Shown one piece after another: positions 24,073-31,812 of a stretch of 64,000 bases of DNA. How positions within the stretch are numbered: position 1 is the stretch's first letter; each line of letters starts with the position of its first letter. The position numbers and the translations under genes were made by a program. The DNA is from Streptomyces sindenensis (GTDB lineage: Bacteria; Actinomycetota; Actinomycetes; Streptomycetales; Streptomycetaceae). Location: positions 51,091 to 115,090 of the forward strand of contig NZ_BMSG01000025.1 of NCBI RefSeq assembly GCF_014649035.1, given 5' to 3'. Under the pieces are notes generated by a model, which did not search any database, had not been told where the DNA came from, and worked only from the letters and a program-made list of their open reading frames with translations.

Positions 24073-25149
24073 ATGCACCTTCGAACCGACCGCAAGCCCA
24101 ACCCCGTCTTCTGCACCATCGTTCCGCCCCACGTCCTCGATCACCTCTCCCGGTCCGCCGACGCCCGGCTCGCGGACCCGGCCCGCCGCACCCTGGCCGC
24201 CGACGCCCTGCGCCGTGACCACCGCCGGATCACCGCGCTCGCCGCGACACCGACCCGGCACACCGCCGGCGCGGTCCCGACCAAGCCGCAGCGCGTCCTG
24301 TACGACTGCGGGACGGGCACCACGCTGCCGGGTGTCAAGGTCCGCGAGGAGGGCGACAAGCCCACCTCCGACGCCAGCGTCAACCGCGCGTACGCCGGGC
24401 TCGGCGCCACCTTCGAGCTGCTGCTCTCGGCGTACGGACGCAGCTCGATCGACGGCAAGGGCCTCCCGCTGATCGGCTCCGTGCACTACGGCCGGGAGTA
24501 CAACAACGCCTTCTTCGACGGCGAGCAGATGGTCTTCGGGGACGGCGACGGCGAGATCTTCCTCGACTTCACCGTCGCGGTCGACGTGATCGCCCACGAG
24601 CTGGCCCACGGCCTGACCCAGTACACCGCCAACCTGCGCTACGAGGGCCAGTCGGGCGCGCTCAACGAGTCCGTGTCCGACGTCATCGGCTCGCTGGTCA
24701 AGCAGTACTCGCTGGGCCAGAGCGCCGAGCAGGCCGACTGGCTGATCGGCGCCGGACTGCTCGCGCCCCGGGTCAGCGGGGACGCGCTGCGCTCGATGAA
24801 GGCCCCGGGCACGGCGTACGACGACGACGTCCTCGGCAAGGACCCGCAGCCGGGCTCCATGGACGACTACATCGAGACGGAGGAGGACAACGGCGGCGTC
24901 CACCTCAACTCCGGCATCCCCAACCGTGCGTTCTACCTCCTGGCCACCGCGCTGGGCGGGAACGCGTGGGAGCGCGCCGGGCAGATCTGGTTCGACGTGC
25001 TGACCGGCGGCGAGCTGACCGCCGACGCGGATTTCGCGGAGTTCGCCCGGCTGACGGTCGCGGCGGCGGGCGCCCGCTTCGGCGAGGCGGACGAGCGGGA
25101 GGCGGTCCTCAAGGCCTGGTCGGAGGTGGGCGTCCCGACCCGGTCCTGA
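24073..25149 (+). CDS. M4-family neutral metalloprotease (protealysin-like)
   Basis: 358 residues. The zinc site HELAHG (VDVIAHELAHGLTQYTA) and the downstream Glu ligand in GALNESVSDVIG are intact. The C-terminal DNGGVHLNSGIPNRAFYLLA carries the catalytic His of thermolysin-like proteases. There is no signal peptide and the propeptide is short (~50 residues; VPPHVLDHLSRSADARLADP), both as in protealysin, so it is probably cytoplasmic or non-classically released. ATG 24073. The next gene encodes an emfourin-type inhibitor, the usual partner of this protease group. Confidence 0.92.
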   Translation: MHLRTDRKPNPVFCTIVPPHVLDHLSRSADARLADPARRTLAADALRRDHRRITALAATPTRHTAGAVPTKPQRVLYDCGTGTTLPGVKVREEGDKPTSDASVNRAYAGLGATFELLLSAYGRSSIDGKGLPLIGSVHYGREYNNAFFDGEQMVFGDGDGEIFLDFTVAVDVIAHELAHGLTQYTANLRYEGQSGALNESVSDVIGSLVKQYSLGQSAEQADWLIGAGLLAPRVSGDALRSMKAPGTAYDDDVLGKDPQPGSMDDYIETEEDNGGVHLNSGIPNRAFYLLATALGGNAWERAGQIWFDVLTGGELTADADFAEFARLTVAAAGARFGEADEREAVLKAWSEVGVPTRS

Positions 25150-25250
25150 CCCGGACCGGCGAGTGCCCGGCCGGGCATGCCCCGGACGGTCGAGTGCCCG
25201 GCCGGCGGGCGGGGTTGAGTGCCCGTCCGGCTCCCGATAGACAGGACCCC

Positions 25251-25517
25251 ATGCGCATTCAGGTCAGCCGGACCGGCGGCTTCGCCGGCATCGCCCGCCG
25301 CCATGAGGTCGACACGGAGGGCCGGGCGGACGCCGCCGAGTGGCGGGCCCTCGCCGAGGAGGCACTCGCTGCGGCTCGGGACACCCCGTCGGCCGGGGTG
25401 CCGGACGGCTTCCGGTACGCGATCACCGTCGACGGCCGCACCGTGTACTGCGCCGACCCCGATCTGACCGGGGCGCAGCGCACGCTGGTCTCACGCGTCC
25501 TGAAGGAGGGCGCGTGA
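25251..25517 (+). CDS. Emfourin-like inhibitor of M4 protease
   Basis: 88 residues: MRIQVSRTGGFAGIARRHEV, a central helix (EWRALAEEALAAARD) and FRYAITVDGRTVYCADPDLT. The VSRTGGFAGI opening and YxITVDGR strand match emfourin, the small inhibitor found next to protealysin genes. It starts 101 bases after the protease stop, on the same strand. It probably keeps the protease inactive inside the producer until separation or release. No signal peptide. Confidence 0.85.
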   Translation: MRIQVSRTGGFAGIARRHEVDTEGRADAAEWRALAEEALAAARDTPSAGVPDGFRYAITVDGRTVYCADPDLTGAQRTLVSRVLKEGA

Positions 25518-25552
25518 GACCGGCACCCGTGCCGTACGAACGCCAGGCCCTT

Positions 25553-25619
25553 CGTCACACTGCCGTGTGCCGTGCGACGCCCGGCACGCGGCCGCCCCGC
25601 GGGCGACGGCAGTGTGACG
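25553..25619. terminator. Large bidirectional hairpin
   Basis: 14-bp perfect outer arms (CGTCACACTGCCGT and complement, at 25553-25566 and 25606-25619) enclose 39 bases with further GC pairing. It separates the convergent emfourin and era genes. Confidence 0.75.
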
Positions 25620-25626
25620 ACCGGAC

Positions 25627-26592
25627 CTAGAAGCCCAGCTTCCGCAGCTGCTTGGGGTCGCGCTGCCAGTCCTTGGCGACCTTCACATGCAGGTCCAGGA
25701 AAACCGGCGTGCCGAGCAGCGCCTCGATGTGCTTGCGGGACTTGGTGCCGACGTCCTTCAGCCGCTTGCCCTTCGGGCCGATGATGATGCCCTTCTGGCT
25801 GGGGCGCTCGATGTAGACGTTGGCGTGGATGTCCAGCAGCGGCTTGTCCGCCGGGCGGTCGGTGCGCGGCAGCATCTCCTCGACGACGACCGCGATGGAG
25901 TGCGGCAGTTCGTCGCGTACGCCTTCCAGCGCGGCCTCGCGGATCAGCTCCGCGACCATGACCATCTCCGGCTCGTCGGTGAGATCGCCCTCCGGGTAGA
26001 GCGGCGGGCTCTCGGGGAGCAGCGGGGCGATCAGGTCGGCGAGCAGGCTGACCTGCTGGTCCTTGACCGCCGAGACCGGGATGATCTCGGCCCACTCGAA
26101 GCCCAGCTCCTCCGCGAGCGCGGAGACGGCGAGGAGCTGCTCGGCCAGCGCCTTCGACTCGACCAGGTCGGTCTTGGTGATGATGGCGATCTTGGGGGTC
26201 TTCTTGATCCCCGCGAGCTCCTTGACGATGTACTTGTCGCCGGGGCCGAGCTTCTGGTCGGCGGGCAGGCAGAAGCCGATGACGTCCACCTCGGCCCAGG
26301 TGGTCCGCACGACGTCGTTGAGCCGCTCGCCCAGCAGCGTGCGCGGCTTGTGGAGGCCGGGGGTGTCGACCAGGATCAGCTGCGCGTCGTCGCGGTGGAC
26401 GATGCCGCGCACGGTGTGCCGGGTGGTCTGGGGGCGGTTGGAGGTGATCGCCACCTTCTGACCGACGAGAGCGTTCGTGAGGGTGGACTTGCCCGCGTTG
26501 GGGCGGCCCACGAAGCAGGCGAAGCCGGCCCGGTGGGGGGAGGTGGTCTCCGCTTGCTGGGCAGCGGATTCTTGGTTCGGTCGAGCGCTCAT
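25627..26592 (-). CDS. era: GTPase Era
   Basis: 321 residues. G1 GRPNAGKS (29-36), G3 DTPG in LILVDTPGLHKPR, G4 TKTD and G5 SAV in PVSAVKDQ define the GTPase; the C-terminal KH domain (IIIGPKGKRLKDVGTKSRKH) binds the 3' end of 16S rRNA. Era assists 30S maturation. ATG 26592 is chosen; ATG 26601 three codons upstream is also possible. In actinobacteria era usually follows phoH-ybeY-corC and a cytidine-deaminase-like gene, as here, though a regulator/MFS pair now intervenes upstream. Confidence 0.96.
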   Translation of the reverse strand: MSARPNQESAAQQAETTSPHRAGFACFVGRPNAGKSTLTNALVGQKVAITSNRPQTTRHTVRGIVHRDDAQLILVDTPGLHKPRTLLGERLNDVVRTTWAEVDVIGFCLPADQKLGPGDKYIVKELAGIKKTPKIAIITKTDLVESKALAEQLLAVSALAEELGFEWAEIIPVSAVKDQQVSLLADLIAPLLPESPPLYPEGDLTDEPEMVMVAELIREAALEGVRDELPHSIAVVVEEMLPRTDRPADKPLLDIHANVYIERPSQKGIIIGPKGKRLKDVGTKSRKHIEALLGTPVFLDLHVKVAKDWQRDPKQLRKLGF

Positions 26593-26686
26593 GGCGACCA
26601 TTCTCCCCGATCCCGGCGGCGCTCTCGTACAGCGGTACGCCGGGACGCGCCGGAACGCCGGGGGGAACGGCCGCCGGGGCGCTCGC

Positions 26687-27040
26687 TCAGCCCGCCGAGA
26701 CGCGTACCCGCAGGGTGCCGTCCGGGCCCGCGAGGAACACCGGGGTGTCCGGTCCGCCCAGGTCGCGCACCGCGGCCCGGTCGTCGTCGGCGGGGGTCTC
26801 GGCGGCGGAGACGACGGCCGCCGCCTCCAGCGAGGTGGCGCCGCTGGCCACGGCCATGGCGACGGCGGTCTGCAGCGCGCTGAGCTTCAGCGACTCCAGC
26901 GCCACCGTGCCCGCGACATACGTACGTCCCGTCTCGTCGCGTACGGCCGCGCCCTCGGGCACCCCGTTACGGGCGCGGGCGCTGCGCGCCAGGGTGACGA
27001 TCTTGCGGTCCTCGGCGTCGAGGTCGGTGGTGTCGGTCAT
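26687..27040 (-). CDS. Cytidine deaminase-like protein without the catalytic motifs
   Basis: 117 residues: LDAEDRKIVTLARSARARNG, AAVRDETGRTYVAGTVALES and LKLSALQTAVAMAVASGATS. The layout follows small cytidine deaminases, which is how such genes upstream of era are usually labelled. However, the expected H-A-E and P-C-x-x-C zinc/catalytic motifs are absent; SALQTAVAMA occupies the place of SGxHAExxA-type sequence. It is therefore unlikely to be a functional deaminase. It lies 94 bases upstream of era on the same strand and is probably cotranscribed. Confidence 0.75.
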   Translation of the reverse strand: MTDTTDLDAEDRKIVTLARSARARNGVPEGAAVRDETGRTYVAGTVALESLKLSALQTAVAMAVASGATSLEAAAVVSAAETPADDDRAAVRDLGGPDTPVFLAGPDGTLRVRVSAG

Positions 27041-27146
27041 GGCACGAGCATACGAAGCGGTCGGCGGGCCGGCCGAGCGGGTCGCCCCGCACGGGGCACG
27101 GCGCTCACCCCGGCACCGGTCGCGCCGGGGAGTGCCGCGCCCCGGC

Positions 27147-28040
27147 TCAGCCCGGCACCGGATACATCGAGCCCCGCCGGCCCTCGGGCGAGGCGAGCCA
27201 CTGGAGCCTGGCCTCGCAGCCGGTGCCGGGCAGCGGGGTGTGCAGCACGATCACCAGGTCCGGCCGGGCGGGCACCCGCAGTTGGGTGGCCTCCAGGGAC
27301 AGGCGGCCGGCGAGCGGGTGCTCGACCTCCTTGCGGTTCTGGCCGGCGGGGGCGATGTCGTGCCGCTCCCACAGCTCGGCGAAGAGCGGACTCGCCGCCC
27401 TGGCCTCCTCGACGATCACCCGGAACCCGTCGTCCTCCGGCGCCTCCGAGCAGGCCGCCCGGAACTGGGCCACCACCTGCGGGGCGAGCGCGTCCCAGCC
27501 CGCTCCGGTGCGGGAGCGGTAGACGGGGTCGGTGAAGAAGGCGATCAGGCAGTTCTGCCGGATGTCCGGGCGCATACCGAGGACCGCGGCGGCCGCGTCG
27601 TTGTACAGGACGGTGTTCCAGTACCGGTCCATGATGTGGGCCGGGTACGGCATCCAGGCGTCGATGAGCCGGGTCAGCCCCTCGCACATGTCGGCGTGCG
27701 CCGGATCGACCTCGGGCGGGGGCGCGTTCAGCCCGGCCAGGACGTACAGATGGCGGCGCTCGGCGCTGCTCAGGCGCAGGACGCGGGCGACGGAGTCCAG
27801 CACCTGCGGGGAGACGGTGATGTCGCGGCCCTGCTCCAGCCACTGGTACCAGGAGACACCCACCCCGGCGAGGACGGCGACCTCCTCGCGGCGCAGGCCC
27901 GGGGTGCGGCGGCGGGCGCCGCCCGGCAGGCCCGCCTCGTCGGGGGTGACGCGGGCCCGGCGGCTGCGGAGGAACTCCCGCAGTTCGGCGAGGCGGTGGG
28001 CTTTCGTGTCGTCCGTCGCCTGCTGGGCCGGTGTGGCCAC
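27147..28040 (-). CDS. XRE-type HTH regulator with MmyB-like ligand domain
   Basis: 297 residues. An N-terminal HTH (LREFLRSRRARVTPDEAGLP, PGLRREEVAVLAGVGVSWYQ, WLEQGRDITVSPQVLDSVAR) leads into the MmyB/PAS-like domain (PAHIMDRYWNTVLYNDAAAA, GMRPDIRQNCLIAFFTDPVY). The RTPGLRREEVA string is diagnostic. GTG 28040 is preceded by GGGGGAG. It is divergent from the MFS gene at 28142 with ~100 bases between and probably represses it; this family often controls neighbouring transporters or oxidoreductases. Confidence 0.9.
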   Translation of the reverse strand: MATPAQQATDDTKAHRLAELREFLRSRRARVTPDEAGLPGGARRRTPGLRREEVAVLAGVGVSWYQWLEQGRDITVSPQVLDSVARVLRLSSAERRHLYVLAGLNAPPPEVDPAHADMCEGLTRLIDAWMPYPAHIMDRYWNTVLYNDAAAAVLGMRPDIRQNCLIAFFTDPVYRSRTGAGWDALAPQVVAQFRAACSEAPEDDGFRVIVEEARAASPLFAELWERHDIAPAGQNRKEVEHPLAGRLSLEATQLRVPARPDLVIVLHTPLPGTGCEARLQWLASPEGRRGSMYPVPG

Positions 28041-28141
28041 GTACTCCCCCTGGTGTCCGTGCGTGCGTCTGCCTGGTGGTGCGGGCACCAGGATAAGTTC
28101 CCGCTCCCCACGGATGTTCCGGCCGCCGGAGGGTGGGACGC

Positions 28142-29578
28142 ATGGCGATCGAAACCCCTCCCACCTCTACTTCCTCCGCTTCCTCCGCTCCCGCTGCTCC
28201 TGCCGCCTTGGCGGTGACGCCCGTGCCGCCCCGGCTGTCGGGCCGGGCCCGGCTGGTCCTCTTCGTGCTGTGCGCCGCCCAGTTCATGGTGGCCCTCGAC
28301 TTCTCCGTACTGAACGTGGCGCTGCCGGTGCTCGGCAGGGACCTAGGGCTGAGCACCACGGGGCTCCAGTGGGCGGTGACCGCGTTCGCGCTGCCGTCGG
28401 GGGGCTTCCTGCTGCTGTTCGGGAGGATCGCCGATCTGTACGGGCGGCGTCGGCTGTTCCTCGCGGGGCTCGCCCTGTTCGGCGCCGCGTCCCTGCTGGC
28501 GACGCTGGCCTGGGACCCCGCCTCCTTCCTCGCGGGGCGGGCGCTCCAGGGGCTGGGCGCGGCGGTCATCGTGCCGACCGGGATGTCCCTGCTGACGACG
28601 ACGTTCCCGGAGGGGCCGCTGCGTGACCGGGCGCTCGGGATCAGCGGGACGCTGCTGTCCCTGGGCTTCACCGTGGGGATGGTCGCGGGCGGCGTCCTGA
28701 CGGACACCCTGGGCTGGCGCTCGACGATGGGCCTGCTGGCGGTGGCGTCGCTCGGGGTGCTGGCGGTGGCGCCGAGGGCGTTGGAGGAGTCGCGGACGGC
28801 GGACCGGCCGCGGCTGGACGTGCCGGGCGCGGTGAGCGTCACCGGTGGTCTGCTGGCGTTGATCTATGCCCTGACCACGGCGGCGGAGCGCGGCTTCGGC
28901 GGTGCGGACGTGGTGGTGACGCTGGTCCTGGGGATCGTGCTGCTCGGCGCGTTCGTCGTGGTGGAGTCCCGGACGGCGGCGCCGCTGGTGTCGCTGCCGA
29001 TGCTGCGGCGGCGGACGGTGGCGTTCGGCAACCTGGGCGGTCTGATGACCTTCTCGATGATGAGCACGGTCGTCTTCGTCCTGACCCTGTACCTCCAGGA
29101 GGTCCTGGACCTCTCCCCCTTCGCCACCGGGCTGGTCTTCGGGGCCCAGGGGCTGCTGTCGGTGGTGGCGGGCTTGTTCGCGCCGAGGGTGATCGGCCGG
29201 ATCGGCGCCCGCCGGACGCTGGCCCTCTCCCTGCTCGGCCAGGGGCTGTTCATCGGCGTGCTGCTGGGCCTGGGCACGGAGTCGGGGGTGTGGCTGGCGA
29301 CGGTGGCGGTGTCGCTGGCGAGCATGTGCCATCTCGGCGCGATCATCGCGTACGGGCTGACCGTGACGTCCGGTGTCCCGGACGAGGAGCAGGGTCTGGC
29401 CACCGGTCTGGTCACGACGACCCAGCAGGTGGGCCTGACGGTCGGCATCCCGCTGCTGGGGGTGCTGGCGACCACGCAGGAGTCGCTGTTCGCAGGCGTA
29501 CGGACGGTGGTGGCGGTCGCCGCGGCGATCCTGCTGGCGGCGGGCGCGCTGGTGGCGACGGGGCTGCGCCGGGGATGA
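28142..29578 (+). CDS. DHA2-type MFS drug/proton antiporter
   Basis: 478 residues, highly hydrophobic, consistent with 14 transmembrane segments. LDFSVLNVALPVLGRDLGLS in TM1 and LQWAVTAFALPSGGFLLLFG in TM2, then RIADLYGRRRLFLAG, are DHA2 (EmrB/QacA) hallmarks; TM5 contains the antiporter-type GISGTLLSLGFTVGMVAGGV. It probably exports a hydrophobic drug or metabolite using the proton gradient. ATG 28142 has GGAGG upstream. Likely controlled by the divergent HTH regulator. The Ser/Thr/Ala-rich N-terminal ~25 residues are cytoplasmic and disordered. Confidence 0.92.
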   Translation: MAIETPPTSTSSASSAPAAPAALAVTPVPPRLSGRARLVLFVLCAAQFMVALDFSVLNVALPVLGRDLGLSTTGLQWAVTAFALPSGGFLLLFGRIADLYGRRRLFLAGLALFGAASLLATLAWDPASFLAGRALQGLGAAVIVPTGMSLLTTTFPEGPLRDRALGISGTLLSLGFTVGMVAGGVLTDTLGWRSTMGLLAVASLGVLAVAPRALEESRTADRPRLDVPGAVSVTGGLLALIYALTTAAERGFGGADVVVTLVLGIVLLGAFVVVESRTAAPLVSLPMLRRRTVAFGNLGGLMTFSMMSTVVFVLTLYLQEVLDLSPFATGLVFGAQGLLSVVAGLFAPRVIGRIGARRTLALSLLGQGLFIGVLLGLGTESGVWLATVAVSLASMCHLGAIIAYGLTVTSGVPDEEQGLATGLVTTTQQVGLTVGIPLLGVLATTQESLFAGVRTVVAVAAAILLAAGALVATGLRRG

Positions 29579-29594
29579 CTCCCGGCCATCGACC

Positions 29595-29634
29595 GGACGG
29601 GCCCGCTCCCCACGGGGGAGGAGCGGGCCCGTCC
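29595..29634. terminator. Bidirectional terminator between MFS gene and MmcQ-like gene
   Basis: 15-bp perfect stem GGACGGGCCCGCTCC / GGAGCGGGCCCGTCC with a 10-base loop, between convergent stops. Confidence 0.85.
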
Positions 29635-29657
29635 TCGTACGTCTGCGGTCAGTACAC

Positions 29658-30011
29658 CTAGGGCCGGTCCAGGCGGAGTCGTTCCGCTTTGGGGAGTCCG
29701 GCGACCACCAGGTCGTAGGAGTCCTCGATCATCTCGCGCAGCAGCCGGTCCGGGACGCCGGAGACGGTGACGGTGTTCCAGTGCCGCTTGCTCATGTGCC
29801 AGCCGGGCACGATCGCGGTGTGCGTCTCACGGAGCCGGATCGCCTCGTCGGGGTCGCACTTGAGGTTGACCGTGAGCGGGCGGGCGTCCAGCGCGGTGAG
29901 GGCGAACATCTTGCCGAGCACCTTGAAGACCGAGGTCTCCGGTACGAACGGGAACTCCTCCACGCTCGCGTTGAACTCCAGGCAGAAGGCCCTCAGCCGC
30001 TCCGGCGTCAT
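29658..30011 (-). CDS. MmcQ/YjbR-family protein
   Basis: 117 residues with the family features FPFVPETSVFKVLGKMFAL, LTVNLKCDPDEAIRLRETH and PGWHMSKRHWNTVTV. The fold is a small alpha/beta 'double wing' linked to DNA binding, but no molecular role is established. Its ATG overlaps the corC-type gene stop by four bases (ATGA), so it is translationally coupled as the last gene of the phoH-ybeY-corC run. Confidence 0.9.
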   Translation of the reverse strand: MTPERLRAFCLEFNASVEEFPFVPETSVFKVLGKMFALTALDARPLTVNLKCDPDEAIRLRETHTAIVPGWHMSKRHWNTVTVSGVPDRLLREMIEDSYDLVVAGLPKAERLRLDRP

Positions 30012-31306
30012 TCCGCTTCCGTCTCCTCGGGTGCCTGGTGCTCGGGCTCCACGAGCACCGTGACGATCTTGTTCCGGCGGCCGGCCGGGGACTCCGCGGT
30101 GAGCCGGATCCGGCGCTGGTCCGGCAGTTCGACGACGGCGGAGGCACCGGCGATCGGGACCCGGCCGAGCGCCTTGGCGAGCAGTCCGCCGACGGTCTCC
30201 ACGTCCTCGTCGTCGTACTCGTCGAGCCCGAAGAGGTCGCCGAGGTCCCCGATGTCGAGGCGGGCGGTGACCCGGTAGCAGCCGTTCTCCAGCTCCTGGA
30301 CGGGCGGCAGCTCGCGGTCGTACTCGTCGGTGATCTCGCCGACGATCTCCTCCAGGATGTCCTCGATGGTGACGATGCCCGCGGTGCCGCCGTACTCGTC
30401 GATGACGACCGCGACGTGGCTGCGGTCCTGCTGCATCTCGCGCAGCAGGTCCCCGGCGTTCTTGGTGTCGGGGACGAAGGCGGCGGGGCGCATCGCGGTG
30501 GAGACGGGGTCAGCCTCGGACTCGCGGTTGATGTGCGTCTTGCGGACGAGGTCCTTGAGATAGACGATCCCGACGACGTCGTCCTCGTTCTCGCCGGTGA
30601 CCGGTATCCGGGAGAAGCCGGAGCGCAGGGCGAGGGTGAGGGCCTGGCGGATCGTCTTGTAGCGCTCGATGGAGACGAGGTCGGTGCGCGGCACCATGAC
30701 CTCGCGGACCAGGGTGTCGCCCAGTTCGAAGACGGAGTGCACCATGCGGCGCTCGTCGTCCTCGATCAGCGACTCCGCCTCGGCGAGGTCGACCATCGCG
30801 CGCAGCTCGGCCTCGCTGGCGAACGGGCCCTTGCGGAACCCCTTGCCGGGGGTGAGCGCGTTGCCGACGAGGATCAGGAGCTGCGGGATCGGGCCCATGA
30901 TCCTGGCCAGCGGCAGCAGGACGTACGCCGAGGCCGTGGCCGTGTTCAGCGGGTGCTGGCGGCCGATGGTGCGCGGGGAGACGCCGATGGCGACGTAGGA
31001 GACGAGGACCATCACGCCCATGGCGACGGCCAGCGCCTCCCAGGTCTCGGGGAACTCCTGGAGGCAGACGTAGGTGACGAGGACCCCGGCCGACATCTCG
31101 CAGGCGACCCGCACCAGCAGGGCGACGTTGAGATAGCGGGTCGGGTCGGCCGCGATCTGCGCGAGCTTCGCGCTCCCGCGCCGGCCGGACCGGACCGCCT
31201 CGTCCGCCCGGAAGCTGGAGGTACGGGCGATACCGGCCTCGGCACAGGCGGCCAGCCAGCCGACCATGACCAGCAGAACGGCGCCGACGATCAACGGGGT
31301 ACTCAC
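30008..31306 (-). CDS. CorC/HlyC-type membrane protein (DUF21 + CBS pair)
   Basis: 432 residues. An N-terminal DUF21/CNNM membrane domain (~1-180; TPLIVGAVLLVMVGWLAACA, VLVSYVAIGVSPRTIGRQHP) is followed by two CBS domains (MVPRTDLVSIERYKTIRQAL; DKVV-like HVAVVIDEYGGTAGIVTIED) and a CorC_HlyC C-terminal domain. Such proteins are implicated in magnesium/cobalt efflux; the 'hemolysin' name is historical. GTG 31306 overlaps the ybeY stop by four bases. Operon: phoH-ybeY-this gene-mmcQ-like. Confidence 0.92.
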   Translation of the reverse strand: MSTPLIVGAVLLVMVGWLAACAEAGIARTSSFRADEAVRSGRRGSAKLAQIAADPTRYLNVALLVRVACEMSAGVLVTYVCLQEFPETWEALAVAMGVMVLVSYVAIGVSPRTIGRQHPLNTATASAYVLLPLARIMGPIPQLLILVGNALTPGKGFRKGPFASEAELRAMVDLAEAESLIEDDERRMVHSVFELGDTLVREVMVPRTDLVSIERYKTIRQALTLALRSGFSRIPVTGENEDDVVGIVYLKDLVRKTHINRESEADPVSTAMRPAAFVPDTKNAGDLLREMQQDRSHVAVVIDEYGGTAGIVTIEDILEEIVGEITDEYDRELPPVQELENGCYRVTARLDIGDLGDLFGLDEYDDEDVETVGGLLAKALGRVPIAGASAVVELPDQRRIRLTAESPAGRRNKIVTVLVEPEHQAPEETEAE

Positions 31307-31800
31307 GAGACGGTGGGAGCGGGGGACGCGCCGGTGAGCCCGCGCTCGCCGCGCCAGCCGTCCACGATGGCGGCCTGGAGACCGAACATCTCGGCCTTCT
31401 CGTCCGGCTCCTCGTGGTCGTACCCCAGCAGGTGCAGCACCCCGTGGACGGTCAGGAGCTGGAGCTCCTCGTCCATGGAGTGCTGCGTCGGTGCCTCTTC
31501 GCCCTGCTTCTTCGCGACCTCCGGGCAGAGCACGATGTCACCGAGGAGCCCCTGCGGGGGCTCCTCGTCGTCCTTGGCCGGCGGACGCAGCTCGTCCATC
31601 GGGAAGGACATGACGTCGGTCGGACCGGGGAGGTCCATCCACTGGATGTGCAGCTGCTCCATGGCGTCGGTGTCCACCACGATCACCGAGAGCTCGGACA
31701 GCGGGTGGATCCGCATCCGGGCCAGTGCGTAGCGGGCGATGTCGAGGATCGCCTGCTCGTCGACCTCGGTTCCGGACTCGTTGTTGACGTCGATCGACAT
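31303..31800 (-). CDS. ybeY: Endoribonuclease YbeY
   Basis: 165 residues. The zinc motif HGVLHLLGYDHEEPDE (H-x3-H-x5-H) is complete, preceded by GPTDVMSFPMDEL and GDIVLCPEV typical of the family. YbeY acts in 16S rRNA 3'-end maturation and ribosome quality control. It lies 12 bases downstream of phoH and overlaps the next gene, so the operon is tightly coupled. The C-terminal ~15 residues are an actinobacterial extension. Confidence 0.96.
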   Translation of the reverse strand: MSIDVNNESGTEVDEQAILDIARYALARMRIHPLSELSVIVVDTDAMEQLHIQWMDLPGPTDVMSFPMDELRPPAKDDEEPPQGLLGDIVLCPEVAKKQGEEAPTQHSMDEELQLLTVHGVLHLLGYDHEEPDEKAEMFGLQAAIVDGWRGERGLTGASPAPTVS

Positions 31801-31812
31801 GGTGCGCTGCGG

